Positions 26,161 through 33,656 of a stretch of DNA of 64,000 nucleotides are shown piece by piece; position 1 is the stretch's first letter, and the number at the start of each line of letters is the position of its first letter. The position numbers and the translations under genes were made by a program. Below the pieces are notes generated by a model, which worked only from the letters and a program-made list of their open reading frames with translations, had not been told where the DNA came from and did not search any database. The stretch comes from Wenzhouxiangella marina (GTDB lineage: Bacteria; Pseudomonadota; Gammaproteobacteria; Xanthomonadales; Wenzhouxiangellaceae): positions 3,611,203 through 3,675,202 of the forward strand of contig NZ_CP012154.1 of NCBI RefSeq assembly GCF_001187785.1, given 5' to 3'.

Positions 26161-26586
26161 TCAGCTTGCGTGCAGCGGTATCGGCTCCAGATCGGCACTC
26201 AGGTAGTGCGCCCGGGCCTCATCGGAGAACAACCGCTCGCTGGAATAGTGGCTCAACATGATGCGGGGATCGAGCAGCTGGGGGTTGGCTTCGATGAACG
26301 CCTCGGATGAGCGACAGGTCGGCGTCAGCACCATGAAGTGTCGAACCGCCAGCATCCAGGCCCGGGTCAGGGTTTCGTGATACTTGGCCGGATCGATGCC
26401 ATGCACGGCCAGATACCGCTGCAGGATCGAACGCAGCGTCTCCGTCGCCGCATCCACCTCCCCTCGGGTCAGCACCACGTAAGCCAGACGCAGGTGTGCT
26501 CGATGATCGAAATCCGACGGATCCAGGGACCCGCTACGCATCGCCGAAAGGAACGCACGGTCCGATGCATCGTGCTGGCAAGTCAT
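26161..26586 (-). CDS. Conserved hypothetical protein (FDHRAHLRLAY motif)
   Basis: 141 residues, soluble and helical. The block DFDHRAHLRLAYVVL near residue 26 and LTRAWMLAVRHF near 76 recur in an uncharacterised bacterial family that I recognise by pattern but not by function. ATG 26586 is chosen because GAAGG lies about ten bases upstream; earlier ATGs in frame lack such a site. It stands alone between two small genes. Confidence 0.6.
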   Translation of the reverse strand: MTCQHDASDRAFLSAMRSGSLDPSDFDHRAHLRLAYVVLTRGEVDAATETLRSILQRYLAVHGIDPAKYHETLTRAWMLAVRHFMVLTPTCRSSEAFIEANPQLLDPRIMLSHYSSERLFSDEARAHYLSADLEPIPLHAS

Positions 26587-26806
26587 TCTGGACCCTTCGT
26601 TGAACATGGACATTCGGGCAGTCTGCCAGAGAGAGGCTTGCTCGAGCAAGGATCCCAGGGGTCCGCGCGGAACGCGGAACTAGTCGCTTGGGCGCGACCT
26701 TCGATACTTGGTTAGCGGGCGGACTGCGCCTTGATCTACCAGGCACATGCCCTGCGGTGACAGCCCGTGAATCGCACGCGCCCGGATTGAGCCTTGGGCT
26801 TGTCGG

Positions 26807-27283
26807 TCATGATCGTGGCTCGAGCACGAGTCGCAGCTTCATGCCCTCGTGCGTCGATCGGAAGCCAAGCTGCTCATAGAACCGGATGGCGTCAACCCGC
26901 TGTTTGTCGGTGGTCAGCTGAACGATCTGGCACTGCCTTGAACGCGCCCTCTCGATAGCCGAGCGCAGTAGCTCATGGCCGATGCCCCGCCCTCTGGCCG
27001 ATCGCGCGACCCGCACGCCTTCGATCTGAGCGCGCCAGCTGCCGGCATGGGTCAGGGATGGAAGGTAGCTGATCTGCAGCATGCCGACCAATTGGCCGGC
27101 CGATTCGCAGACCAGTAATTCGTTGTTGGGGTCGGCCTCGATGGCATCGAAAGCTTCTCGGTAAGCCGGGTCCAGTGATCCAGCCTGTCGCTCTCGCGTC
27201 TGCCCAAGTGGATCGTCGGCCAGCAGCTCGACCATCACCGGCAGATCCTCGTCCCGGGCCAGGCGGAAGCGAAGCTCAGCCAT
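26807..27283 (-). CDS. GNAT family N-acetyltransferase
   Basis: 158 residues. The acetyl-CoA binding motif is IEGVRVARSARGRGIGHELL near residues 88-107 (R-x-x-G-x-G pattern RGRGIG), preceded by the strand QLVGMLQISYLPSLT, and followed by VQLTTDKQRVDAIRFYEQLGF, the motif B region. The substrate is unknown. It starts 18 bases after the small membrane protein gene upstream. Confidence 0.85.
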   Translation of the reverse strand: MAELRFRLARDEDLPVMVELLADDPLGQTRERQAGSLDPAYREAFDAIEADPNNELLVCESAGQLVGMLQISYLPSLTHAGSWRAQIEGVRVARSARGRGIGHELLRSAIERARSRQCQIVQLTTDKQRVDAIRFYEQLGFRSTHEGMKLRLVLEPRS

Positions 27284-27301
27284 GCTGAACCGCCTCGTTC
27301 C

Positions 27302-27439
27302 TCAAGACTTCTCCGTCGACTTCATCACGCCGGCCTGTTCGAGCTTCTGTTCAAGCGATCTGAGCCGGGCGAAGGCAAGCATGCCGAAAACGAAGCCGAC
27401 CGTACCCATGGTGAAGCCGACCATGCCGAAGATTTCCAA
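27302..27439 (-). CDS. 45-residue single-helix membrane protein with TTG start
   Basis: A small protein (EIFGMVGFTMGTVGFVFGML, then a charged coiled tail LRSLEQKLEQAG). A strong AGGAG lies seven bases before a TTG at 27439, which I take as the start; the next ATG at 27424 is the alternative. The longer frame upstream is Arg/His-rich and has no ribosome-binding site. It has one membrane helix followed by a short amphipathic helix. Function unknown; easily missed by gene callers. Confidence 0.6.
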   Translation of the reverse strand: MEIFGMVGFTMGTVGFVFGMLAFARLRSLEQKLEQAGVMKSTEKS

Positions 27440-27494
27440 TGTCTTTCTCCTGAGTTGGTGTGAACGCCCGACATTCTGCCGGACTCGATGACGA

Positions 27495-27932
27495 TCAGTT
27501 GACGACTGCCGGAACCAGCATGGCCGCAAGGAAGCCGAGCAGGAAGAATCCTCCGAACAGCACGGCCACCGCGAGGATCAACGGCAAGGCCCAGCTTCGA
27601 CGCGGATAGCCCTGACCCCACCGCTCCCGGACGTACACCGCCTGCGGCCGCTGGTTCGAGAAATACCAGACGATCAGATAGACCAGGCCAAGAAATGGGA
27701 TGAAGATCGAGGGAATGATCATCACGATGCTGACGATCACCCAGATCATGGCCGCCCCCGCCCTGTCGGGCTGACCCATGGCCTTCCAGTTCTTCATGAC
27801 CAGGGAAGCGCCGAAGATCGGCGTGAACAACAGGCTCCACAAGCCGGCGGCGTTGGGATTCCATATCGCGGGCGCATCCTCGACCGGCGGTTGCAGATCG
27901 GATTTCGGTGGGGCGTAGGGGTTCTGGCTCAT
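27495..27932 (-). CDS. Hypothetical membrane protein with proline-rich N-terminus
   Basis: 145 residues. The start MSQNPYAPPKSDLQPP is typical of a widespread type of small bacterial membrane proteins with an NPYxPP leader. Three to four membrane helices follow (FTPIFGASLVMKNW, MIWVIVSIVMIIPSIF, LGLVYLIVWYF, ALPLILAVAVLFGGFFLLGFL). Function is unknown. The gene is 3 bases downstream of the HD-domain gene on the same strand. Confidence 0.6.
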   Translation of the reverse strand: MSQNPYAPPKSDLQPPVEDAPAIWNPNAAGLWSLLFTPIFGASLVMKNWKAMGQPDRAGAAMIWVIVSIVMIIPSIFIPFLGLVYLIVWYFSNQRPQAVYVRERWGQGYPRRSWALPLILAVAVLFGGFFLLGFLAAMLVPAVVN

Positions 27933-27935
27933 GAC

Positions 27936-28385
27936 TCAGTCATTTTTCCGGTATCGGTCACCGGGCGCATCGTAAAGGCGACGCCAGGCCCGATGGTACT
28001 TTTCGACTCGCCGGAGGTCATCTTCTTCGAGCGTCGGAAGGCGCAGCACATCGATGTTGTCCTCCAGATCGGCCAGCTTGACCCTGGTCGCAAGCGGGTT
28101 CTCGGCCACTCGTTCGATAAAGGCCTCGTAACTCTCACCTTCCTTTCGGGTCAGACACTCCACTGCCTCGATCACCTGGGCTGGAATGCCAGCCGCTTCC
28201 AGATCCGCTGAACCGAGATCGGAATCCTCGAGGACGTCGTGCAGAAGCGCCGTCGCCATCTCCACCTCGGTCTCCATATGATGCATCAAGCGAAGCGGAT
28301 GGAGAATGTAGGTCTTGCCCGCCTTGTCCCGCTGGCCGGTGTAGGCCTTCAGGGCAAGGTGCAGGGCGGATTCGATGAGATCCAT
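27936..28385 (-). CDS. HD-domain protein, small (p)ppGpp hydrolase-like (RelA/SpoT N-terminal type)
   Basis: 149 residues. The block DKAGKTYILHPLRLMHHM near residue 20 and ATALLHDVLEDSD near 44 contain the H...HD pattern of the RelA/SpoT hydrolase half, and VKLADLEDNIDVLRLP near 103 carries the later conserved Asp/Asn. There is no synthetase domain. It could be a Mesh1-type small alarmone hydrolase or a phosphohydrolase of another nucleotide. It probably shares a transcript with the downstream membrane protein. Confidence 0.75.
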   Translation of the reverse strand: MDLIESALHLALKAYTGQRDKAGKTYILHPLRLMHHMETEVEMATALLHDVLEDSDLGSADLEAAGIPAQVIEAVECLTRKEGESYEAFIERVAENPLATRVKLADLEDNIDVLRLPTLEEDDLRRVEKYHRAWRRLYDAPGDRYRKND

Positions 28386-28606
28386 CTTCGGGTCCTTTCT
28401 CGACTTCGGTTGGCGATCGGCGAGATGCGCATGAAACGGCCAAGAACATGCGCGACTTTCCGGAACGTCGCGTCATTGTCGTCCAGCCGAAACCTGGATT
28501 CCATGGCTTCCCTGTGGAAATCGATCGGCAGGTCGCATTGGCAACTGATGCGGACGCGTTGAAGACGCTCCGCTGGAAGCGCTCGTTCGCAGCTTCATGC
28601 GGGGCA

Positions 28607-29245
28607 TCAACCCCTGGCTTGAGGGTGCCTGACATCGATGAATTCAGCAGCAATTGCTGGTGAACTCAGCTTCCACGCCATCCAGCAGCACAACAGCGAT
28701 AGGGCGAGAGCAAAGATAACAGACATCGCTCGGATCACGTTCATCATGATTCCGAAGTGCAGGTCGAATTCGGATGGAACATCGGCTGGAATCTGCAACT
28801 GCGCAACGAAGCTCTGCTGCATGACCAAGCCTCCGATATTCCAGACGATCCCCAGCAGCAAGAAGCCGATGAATGCCCATCGCGCCCAGTTCTGTCGTTT
28901 CAACAAACCGTTCGAGGTGATCAGCATGGCCAGGCTGATCACCAGGACGAAGGCGAACAGAAACTCGAAGTGCTCCAGCAGTAGCAATGCCGACCGCGGA
29001 AGCTGCTCCATGACCTGATCGGACATCTGAGCCCGGAAGTCCTCCAACGGCATGAACAGGTGCAACATCAGGTTCTGCAGAATGCCGATGACAAAGGTAA
29101 AGCCGCTGAAGACGATACCGAGCCAGGCGATGATCGTGACAAAGGTCGAGCGTGGTGGATTGATTGAAGTCATCAATGAATCGTCGTTCGAGCCTTCGAG
29201 GTGTCTGGGTAGATCACACTCGGGGCAGGTCGCCTGCAAAGTCAA
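28607..29245 (-). CDS. Hypothetical membrane protein
   Basis: 212 residues, or 188 if it starts at ATG 29173 (MTSINPPRSTFVTIIAW), which looks the more natural N-terminus. Four membrane helices: FVTIIAWLGIVFSGFTFVIG, FLFAFVLVISLAMLI, WAFIGFLLLGIVWNIGGLV and MSVIFALALSLLCCWMAW. The extra upstream residues (CPECDLPRHLEG) contain a Cys pair and may be real. No family is assigned. It is the last clear gene before the integron array. Confidence 0.55.
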   Translation of the reverse strand: MTLQATCPECDLPRHLEGSNDDSLMTSINPPRSTFVTIIAWLGIVFSGFTFVIGILQNLMLHLFMPLEDFRAQMSDQVMEQLPRSALLLLEHFEFLFAFVLVISLAMLITSNGLLKRQNWARWAFIGFLLLGIVWNIGGLVMQQSFVAQLQIPADVPSEFDLHFGIMMNVIRAMSVIFALALSLLCCWMAWKLSSPAIAAEFIDVRHPQARG

Positions 29246-29599
29246 GCGTCGAGAGGAGTGCCGACGAGTGCGGAAGGGTCAGGAAGAGCTAAGGGAATGA
29301 TATGCCTATGACCGGCCGTACCCCAGGCCAACATGGAAGCACTCGAGCCCCTCAGCCCCGCCAGGGCCCGTTCTTGATTCTGGGAATGCGCGAGTCATTG
29401 ATCGTCCGTCGTTTGTTGCGTCGCCTGATGATTCTCCAGGCAATGCTCTTTCGCACGAGCGTCCCTCGCCTGCCTTCCGTGTGACGCAACTTCCCCGGGA
29501 GCCCGACCCAATTCGTGCCTTGAGATGAAAAGCCGAATGCCTTCTTTCCAGCAGCCAGGGCGCGACGGACCAGGTTCCTGATTCCCGAGGTCGTGGTGT
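29246..29599. other. Distal integron boundary, no supportable gene
   Basis: This stretch lies between the last chromosomal gene and the last attC. An 87-codon open frame on the minus strand (29352-29615) needs a TTG start inside the attC, has no ribosome-binding site and is Arg/Lys-rich without a recognised domain. It may be the remnant of an older cassette, because it directly adjoins the degenerate terminal attC. I see no further attC to the left. Confidence 0.4.
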
Positions 29600-29680
29600 A
29601 TTGCGTTCTAGCCAAGCGGCCCGCCTGGCGCGTCCGATGGAGGCCCGTAGGGCCGGAATGTCTGGAGCGGTTTGTTAGGC
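29600..29680 (-). repeat. attC site 18 (distal, degenerate R' end)
   Basis: The most distal attC, belonging to the lipoprotein cassette. The central part (GATGGAGGCCCGTAGGGCC) and the attI-facing end (GTTTGTTAGGC) match the array consensus, but the outer end reads TTGCGTTCTAG where others have TAACGTTCTAG, so the R' core is damaged. This is expected at the fixed end of an array. Confidence 0.8.
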
Positions 29681-29683
29681 TGG

Positions 29684-30067
29684 CTACTCATACGGGACTA
29701 TCTCCGCGAATCCATCCTTGCATCTCAGAATATAAGCCTCCCCAACCTGAAATTCGTACTGGATCGTAGGTGGTCCATGAGATAGCTGGATGTCACCTGG
29801 CCCTGCTGGGCAGCTCGTTCTAATCCAGTATTTCCCCGGAGCCAACCGAATTGCTTCGGATCCGATTCCCACTCCTTCGCTGTGCATGGCCTGACCAACC
29901 CGAGCCACGTCTACGATTTGTCCCGATAGCGGTTGGACAATCTCCCCGCTCGGACTCTCGACATACAGGCGGGAAGACAACGAGTGAAAATCGATATTGA
30001 ACCTCTCACGATCGGTAACACAGCCCGATACAAGGATTATTAAGGCTAAGGCGGCGAAATACCTCAT
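29684..30067 (-). CDS. Cassette 18: small lipoprotein
   Basis: 127 residues with lipobox LIILVSGC near residue 16, so an envelope lipoprotein. The mature part has two Cys-containing stretches (RTSCPAGPGDIQ and YILRCKDGF) and a PGKYWIRTSC segment recalling small carbohydrate or glycine-zipper lipoproteins without a match I can name. The stop lies three bases from the attC. Base composition is lower in GC than the flanking chromosome, as for the other cassettes. Confidence 0.7.
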   Translation of the reverse strand: MRYFAALALIILVSGCVTDRERFNIDFHSLSSRLYVESPSGEIVQPLSGQIVDVARVGQAMHSEGVGIGSEAIRLAPGKYWIRTSCPAGPGDIQLSHGPPTIQYEFQVGEAYILRCKDGFAEIVPYE

Positions 30068-30071
30068 ATCA

Positions 30072-30154
30072 GCCTAACGTCTTAAATAAACAGCGAGCGC
30101 AGCGCGCCCGATGGAGGCCCGAAGGGCCGGAATGTCTTGAGCGGTTTGTTATGT
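30072..30154 (-). repeat. attC site 17 (HigBA cassette)
   Basis: attC of the toxin-antitoxin cassette, from GCCTAAC to GTTATGT on the plus strand. It varies from the consensus in the outer arm (CTTAAATAAACAGCGAGCGC where others have CTTAGCTAAGCGGCGCGC), but the central GGAGGCCCGAAGGGCC hairpin and inner arm are typical. Confidence 0.85.
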
Positions 30155-30166
30155 GAACGCTATCTG

Positions 30167-30454
30167 CTACGCAGCAACAAGTCGCTTGACGTGCAGTTCC
30201 GCACGATGCTTTTCAGCGTTCCATAGATCGAACTGACTCTGCTGATTAAGCCAGCTCTCAGAAGAAGTGTTAAACGCAATTGACAATCGAATGGCCATTT
30301 CGGGGCTAATACCAGCCCGACCGTTCAATATTGCGCTGAGGGTTTTTCTGCTCACGCCCAAGGCATCTGCTGCCTCGGTGATAGACAGCCCCAATGGCTC
30401 TATACAAAGCTCCCGGATAATTTCACCCGGATGCGGGGGGTTATGCATCAGCAT
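30167..30454 (-). CDS. higA: Cassette 17: HigA-family antitoxin
   Basis: 95 residues. It opens with [21 protein letters not shown], the HigA signature, then a helix-turn-helix ([26 protein letters not shown]) and the [25 protein letters not shown] ending typical of this family. It neutralises the HigB ribosome-dependent RNase and represses the operon promoter. It follows higB by 8 bases, the usual toxin-first order. Antitoxin loss on cassette excision would release the toxin, so this cassette likely stabilises the array. Confidence 0.93.
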   Translation of the reverse strand: MLMHNPPHPGEIIRELCIEPLGLSITEAADALGVSRKTLSAILNGRAGISPEMAIRLSIAFNTSSESWLNQQSQFDLWNAEKHRAELHVKRLVAA

Positions 30455-30462
30455 CAGAAACC

Positions 30463-30741
30463 TCAGTGATAGTCTTCATAGTCGACAACCTCGACGTCTT
30501 CACCCGAAAATTGAAAAGTAATCCGCCAGTTACCGCTTACGTTGACAGCGTAGGTCCCGATTCGATCACCTTTCAGCTCGTGGAGCCTTAACCCCGGCAA
30601 ATCCATATCTATGGGCTGACGGGCAGCATGCAGGCGTCCCAATATGAGGCGAAGCCTTATGGCATGCTGAGCCTGGATTCCTGAGGTCTTCCCGGACTCG
30701 AAAAACCGGCGGAGGCCCTTATGCCTGAAGCTCCTTATCAT
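30463..30741 (-). CDS. higB: Cassette 17: HigB-family toxin (RelE superfamily mRNA interferase)
   Basis: 92 residues starting [23 protein letters not shown], the standard HigB opening, and ending with [22 protein letters not shown], containing the W-R-I-T-F strand and terminal D-Y-H residues of the family. It should cleave translated mRNA. The ATG lies only about seven bases after the predicted -10 box with no Shine-Dalgarno, so the transcript may be leaderless. Confidence 0.93.
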   Translation of the reverse strand: MIRSFRHKGLRRFFESGKTSGIQAQHAIRLRLILGRLHAARQPIDMDLPGLRLHELKGDRIGTYAVNVSGNWRITFQFSGEDVEVVDYEDYH

Positions 30742-30748
30742 GCCGCTT

Positions 30749-30777
30749 AATGTAACCTATCCCGTTACGGGTGTCAA
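30749..30777 (-). promoter_or_regulatory. higBA promoter with palindromic operator
   Basis: On the minus strand a -35 TTGACA (30772-30777), a 17-base spacer and a -10 TACATT (30749-30754). The spacer contains the palindrome CCCGTTACGGG (plus strand 30761-30771), well placed for HigA autorepression. The whole promoter is inside the cassette, so the operon does not need the integron promoter. Confidence 0.7.
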
Positions 30778-30779
30778 TC

Positions 30780-30862
30780 ACATAACGTTCTAGCTAAGCG
30801 GCGCGCGCAGCGCGTCCGATGGAGGCCCGAAGGGCCGGAATGTCTTGAGCGCTTTGTTATGT
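30780..30862 (-). repeat. attC site 16
   Basis: attC of the 213-residue protein cassette, from ACATAAC to GTTATGT. It matches the array consensus, except that the inner arm reads GAGCGCTTTGTTA where most copies have GAGCGGTTTGTTA. Confidence 0.9.
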
Positions 30863-31498
30863 GCCATTCTGTTCGCTATTTCGGATTAGCTGCGAAATTA
30901 ACCCCTCAAGCTTGATTTTCGATGCGGAAGAAAGCACCAAGCATTCAATCTCGCGGCAAACTAGGGCTGAAAAGAAAATAGGAACTGAAGGAAACAAATC
31001 ATCTAAATTGGTTGAGCTGTCATCTATTGCGGCGTTTCCTCCGGAGATAGCTTCACTTAGTTTGTCTGAATCACTGATCCACCTAATCAGGCGAAATTCT
31101 TCAACATTCTCGTCAGAGAAGCTGTCATCTTTAGAGATGCTCTCGGTCACTTCCGACCAGTTTTCCAAATCGTCAATAATCTTCAGTTCAATGGTCGTTT
31201 GATGGGGGATATCATCACAGCTAATTCTCATTCCATGCCGATATAAAAGCACAGTACAGGGTTCTTCAAATCTGACGTCTCGACCGAAAGCCCGAAATCG
31301 AGTTTCGTGAACACCGGCCAGGGGACTTGCAAATGTGAAATCGTCTAGCGATCTGGAGAGGTCGTTCAGAGCATCTTCCATAACATGCACCTGAGCCGGA
31401 TTTCCGAATCTCCAATACAGCTGCTCTACGAGAAGAAGCCCTAATCCAAAGAGCGCTCCCGCTGCGCAGATCAAAAATGCTTTCTTTGCTAATTTCAC
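30857..31498 (-). CDS. Cassette 16: hypothetical single-helix membrane protein
   Basis: 213 residues. One N-terminal membrane helix (KKAFLICAAGALFGLGLLLVE) is followed by a soluble domain rich in Asp, Ser and Ile. AT-rich codon use (many AAA, ATT, GAT) contrasts with the surrounding chromosome and points to transfer. No family is recognised. Its stop overlaps the attC, as is common for cassette genes. Confidence 0.65.
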   Translation of the reverse strand: MKLAKKAFLICAAGALFGLGLLLVEQLYWRFGNPAQVHVMEDALNDLSRSLDDFTFASPLAGVHETRFRAFGRDVRFEEPCTVLLYRHGMRISCDDIPHQTTIELKIIDDLENWSEVTESISKDDSFSDENVEEFRLIRWISDSDKLSEAISGGNAAIDDSSTNLDDLFPSVPIFFSALVCREIECLVLSSASKIKLEGLISQLIRNSEQNGT

Positions 31499-31682
31499 TC
31501 TCTACGGCACCTCAAGCGCACATAACGTCTTAGCTAAGCGGCGCGGCTTTGCCGCGTCCGGTGGAGGCCGAAGGCCGGAACGTCTTGAGTGATGAAATGG
31601 ACTCCTCCCGCGTTTTTACCGGCATCGCGATGTGCCAACATTCGGGTGCGTTTCGTTGAATGTCCCACGACAGGAGGAGTCC

Positions 31683-32723
31683 ATGAACCAGTCTACTCTC
31701 ATCGCCGTCGATCTCGCAAAGGAGGTCTTCCAGGTCGCCCTCGCCAGAGCTCAGGGCAAGGCCTACGCCCATCACCGGCTGTCGCGAACCCGGTTCGAGG
31801 CATTCCTCGCCAAAGCCGATCGCTCCATCGTGTTGTTCGAGGCCTGCGGCAGCGCCCACTTCTGGTGCAGACAGGCTCGGGAGCTCGGGCATGAACCCAT
31901 CATGCTCCCCGCCCAGTTCGTCAGAAAGTACCGACTGCGCAACAAGACCGATCAGACCGACACCGAAGCCCTGCTCGATGCCTATCGAAGCGGGCGGGTT
32001 CATCCTGTCCCGGTCCGGTCCGTTGACCAGCAGCAGATCCAACAGCTGCATCGGGTTCGAGAGCAGTGGAAATCCACCCGTGTCGCTCGCATCAACGGAC
32101 TTCGCGGATGCCTCCGGGAACTTGGCCATGCCATCCCGGCTGGACCCAACGCGGCCAAACGCCACGCCCAGGCGATCATCGATCAGGAGGGCTTTCCCGC
32201 CGGCCTTCGCGCCGTATTCTCCGAACTGCTTCAGGAGATCACTGATCTGGAAGCCAAGATCACGCTCGCCGAGCAACAGATCCACGCCCTCACACGCGAT
32301 AACGACGAGGTCTCCCTACTTCAGCAGGTCCCGGGCGTCGGGCTGTTGACCAGCACCGCACTCGTCGCCTGCGCCGGCTCGCCCGATCACTTCAAGTCCG
32401 GTCGACACTTCGCATCGTGGCTGGGGATCACACCGCTGGAATGCTCCAGTGGAAACAAGCGATGGCTGGGACGGATCACCAAGCGCGGCGACAAGTACCT
32501 CCGGATGCTGATCATCCATGGCGCTCGGTCGGCACTCTGTCGAGCCAAGACCCTGGCCAAGGCCGGCAAACCCCTGAACCGACTCCAGCGCTGGGCGTTG
32601 CGACTCGAGCAGCGGGTCGGCTTCAACAAGGCCACCGTTGCCCTGGCCAACAAGATGGCTCGGATCTGCTGGGCGGTCTGGAAACAACGCGCCCCGTTCA
32701 ACCCCGGTCCAGTCTTGAGCTGA
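31683..32723 (+). CDS. IS110-family (IS1111 group) transposase, copy 1
   Basis: 346 residues starting MNQSTLIAVDLAKEVFQVAL, the DEDD/RuvC-like N-terminal domain with its first Asp in VDLAK; further acidic residues lie in VLFEACGSAHFW and in RNKTDQTDTEALLDAYR. The C-terminal domain contains QVPGVGLLTSTALVA and FASWLGITPLECSSGNKRWLGRITKRGDKYLRMLIIHGARSAL, with the serine that acts in IS110-type recombinases. It acts with a guide RNA to recombine circular IS into its target. AGGAGG directly upstream sets the start; the ORF could be extended to 31632 without support. It reads opposite to the cassette genes. Confidence 0.93.
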   Translation: MNQSTLIAVDLAKEVFQVALARAQGKAYAHHRLSRTRFEAFLAKADRSIVLFEACGSAHFWCRQARELGHEPIMLPAQFVRKYRLRNKTDQTDTEALLDAYRSGRVHPVPVRSVDQQQIQQLHRVREQWKSTRVARINGLRGCLRELGHAIPAGPNAAKRHAQAIIDQEGFPAGLRAVFSELLQEITDLEAKITLAEQQIHALTRDNDEVSLLQQVPGVGLLTSTALVACAGSPDHFKSGRHFASWLGITPLECSSGNKRWLGRITKRGDKYLRMLIIHGARSALCRAKTLAKAGKPLNRLQRWALRLEQRVGFNKATVALANKMARICWAVWKQRAPFNPGPVLS

Positions 32724-32978
32724 CCCGTCAATCATCCCTCTGCACCGTTTGCGAAGAGACCGAACGCTTCATGACACCACAGGTTGGACCGGTACCGCAC
32801 AAGGCCGATAACAAGTTCGGCATAGCCAATGCCGCTTTGAGCGAATGGCCCGCGGTACGCGGAACTCATGATGGCCCGATCGAGGAATATCCGCGATCAA
32901 CAAGAGGCCGAATATACGCTTGCAACGAATCCAACCTCATGCGTCGTTCAGTCTCGGGTTGCGGGAGGAGTCCATATA
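32724..32978 (+). ncRNA. Candidate seek/bridge RNA region of the IS, copy 1
   Basis: IS1111-group elements are known to make a guide RNA from the non-coding DNA 3' of the transposase. This 255-base stretch has several short hairpins (for example GGCATAGCCAATGCC at 32819-32833). ATAACAA (32808-32814) is complementary to TTGTTAT on the right side of the attC target, TTGAGCG (32837-32843) equals the target around the insertion point, and ATATACG (32913-32919) equals the right IS end plus two target bases. These are short matches and the exact RNA ends are unknown. Confidence 0.5.
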
Positions 32979-32991
32979 CGCTTTGTTAGGT

Positions 32992-33549
32992 TCATGCCCA
33001 ATCCTGCCCCATATAAAGCGTTAATTCGCTAAATTGGAGTTCATCAAGGTAGGCTGAAACAGCCTTGCTCCAGGAATAGACCGCAAGCGACAGGTGCCAG
33101 TTATGTGTTCCTTTTTTTCCATAGAGATGGTAGTAACCATCCCAGTGCCTGAATGCAGGAGTATCGACAGTCGGAACGAAATCAATCGTGGCTCGAGTTG
33201 CATGAATAATTTTGTTGGTCGTCTCCCGAACTGAGAGTGCGAAATCACCTTCATGAATTAACCCGAGCTCCAGACCTTCAAGAGCGGAACGCTCGAAGTT
33301 AACCAGCTCTTCTTCGAATCCGCTTGCGGTGCAGAACTCTTGAATCATTCGGAGCTTCACAGCGCACTCGATCAGATAGTTGCCTAGAAGTGCTTTTAGC
33401 CAACCCCAATAAGCATCAGCCTCTCCCTCGCCGATGTCGGCATCTGACCCAATCCCTTCCTGACGGCAATATGCCTCGGATCCAAGAGAAAGATGCCTTA
33501 ATAGGAAAAGCTTCTCGTGCAGTCCATCGAAGTCGATAGCGTGAGACAT
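32992..33549 (-). CDS. Cassette 15: hypothetical protein
   Basis: 185 residues, soluble and helical, starting MSHAIDFDGLHEKLFLLRHL. It contains VRETTNKIIHATRATIDFVP and GKKGTHNWHLSLAVYSWSKAV, where several His and Trp residues cluster. No domain is recognised. Its attC was split by IS copy 1, and the IS right end lies 14 bases from the stop codon, so cassette excision is probably impaired. Confidence 0.65.
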   Translation of the reverse strand: MSHAIDFDGLHEKLFLLRHLSLGSEAYCRQEGIGSDADIGEGEADAYWGWLKALLGNYLIECAVKLRMIQEFCTASGFEEELVNFERSALEGLELGLIHEGDFALSVRETTNKIIHATRATIDFVPTVDTPAFRHWDGYYHLYGKKGTHNWHLSLAVYSWSKAVSAYLDELQFSELTLYMGQDWA

Positions 33550-33559
33550 TCTCTTTTGA

Positions 33560-33642
33560 ACCTAACGTCTTAGCTAAGCGGCGCGCATAGCGCGTCCGAT
33601 GGAGGCCCCAAGGGCCGGAATGTCTTGAGCGGTTTGTTATAA
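33560..33642 (-). repeat. attC site 14
   Basis: Intact attC of the next lipoprotein cassette, from ACCTAAC to GTTATAA. Central sequence GGAGGCCCCAAGGGCC; outer arm GCGCGCATAGCGCG. Confidence 0.9.
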
Positions 33643-33656
33643 GACACCCAGGCAGC

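Larger units (their letters stand above)
31590..32978 (+). mobile_element. IS110-family element, IS1111-attC group, copy 1 (1389 bp)
   Basis: The boundaries are fixed by comparing the three copies and their interrupted attC targets. Subterminal 15-bp inverted repeats ATGGACTCCTCCCGC (31597-31611) and its complement (32961-32975) lie 7 bases from the left and 3 bases from the right end, the arrangement known for the IS1111 group. There is no target duplication. A single transposase gene occupies 31683-32723, followed by 255 bases of non-coding DNA. Copy 1 differs from copies 2 and 3 at five positions that I can see, one of them changing Ser to Gly, so it is the older or separate insertion. Confidence 0.93.
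31520..32991 (-). repeat. attC site 15, interrupted by IS copy 1
   Basis: Left part 31520-31589 (ACATAACGTCTTAGC to GTCTTGAG) and right part 32979-32991 (CGCTTTGTTAGGT) rejoin to a complete attC once the IS at 31590-32978 is removed. The loop region is shorter than in the neighbours (GGAGGCCGAAGGCC). Confidence 0.9.

Noticed and set aside
28448..28663. 71-codon plus-strand frame between the HD-domain and membrane protein genes
   Set aside because: Overlaps the end of the membrane protein gene on the other strand, has no ribosome-binding site and no similarity that I recognise.
29352..29615. 87-codon basic frame at the array end
   Set aside because: Needs a TTG start inside the attC, lacks a ribosome-binding site and shows no domain.
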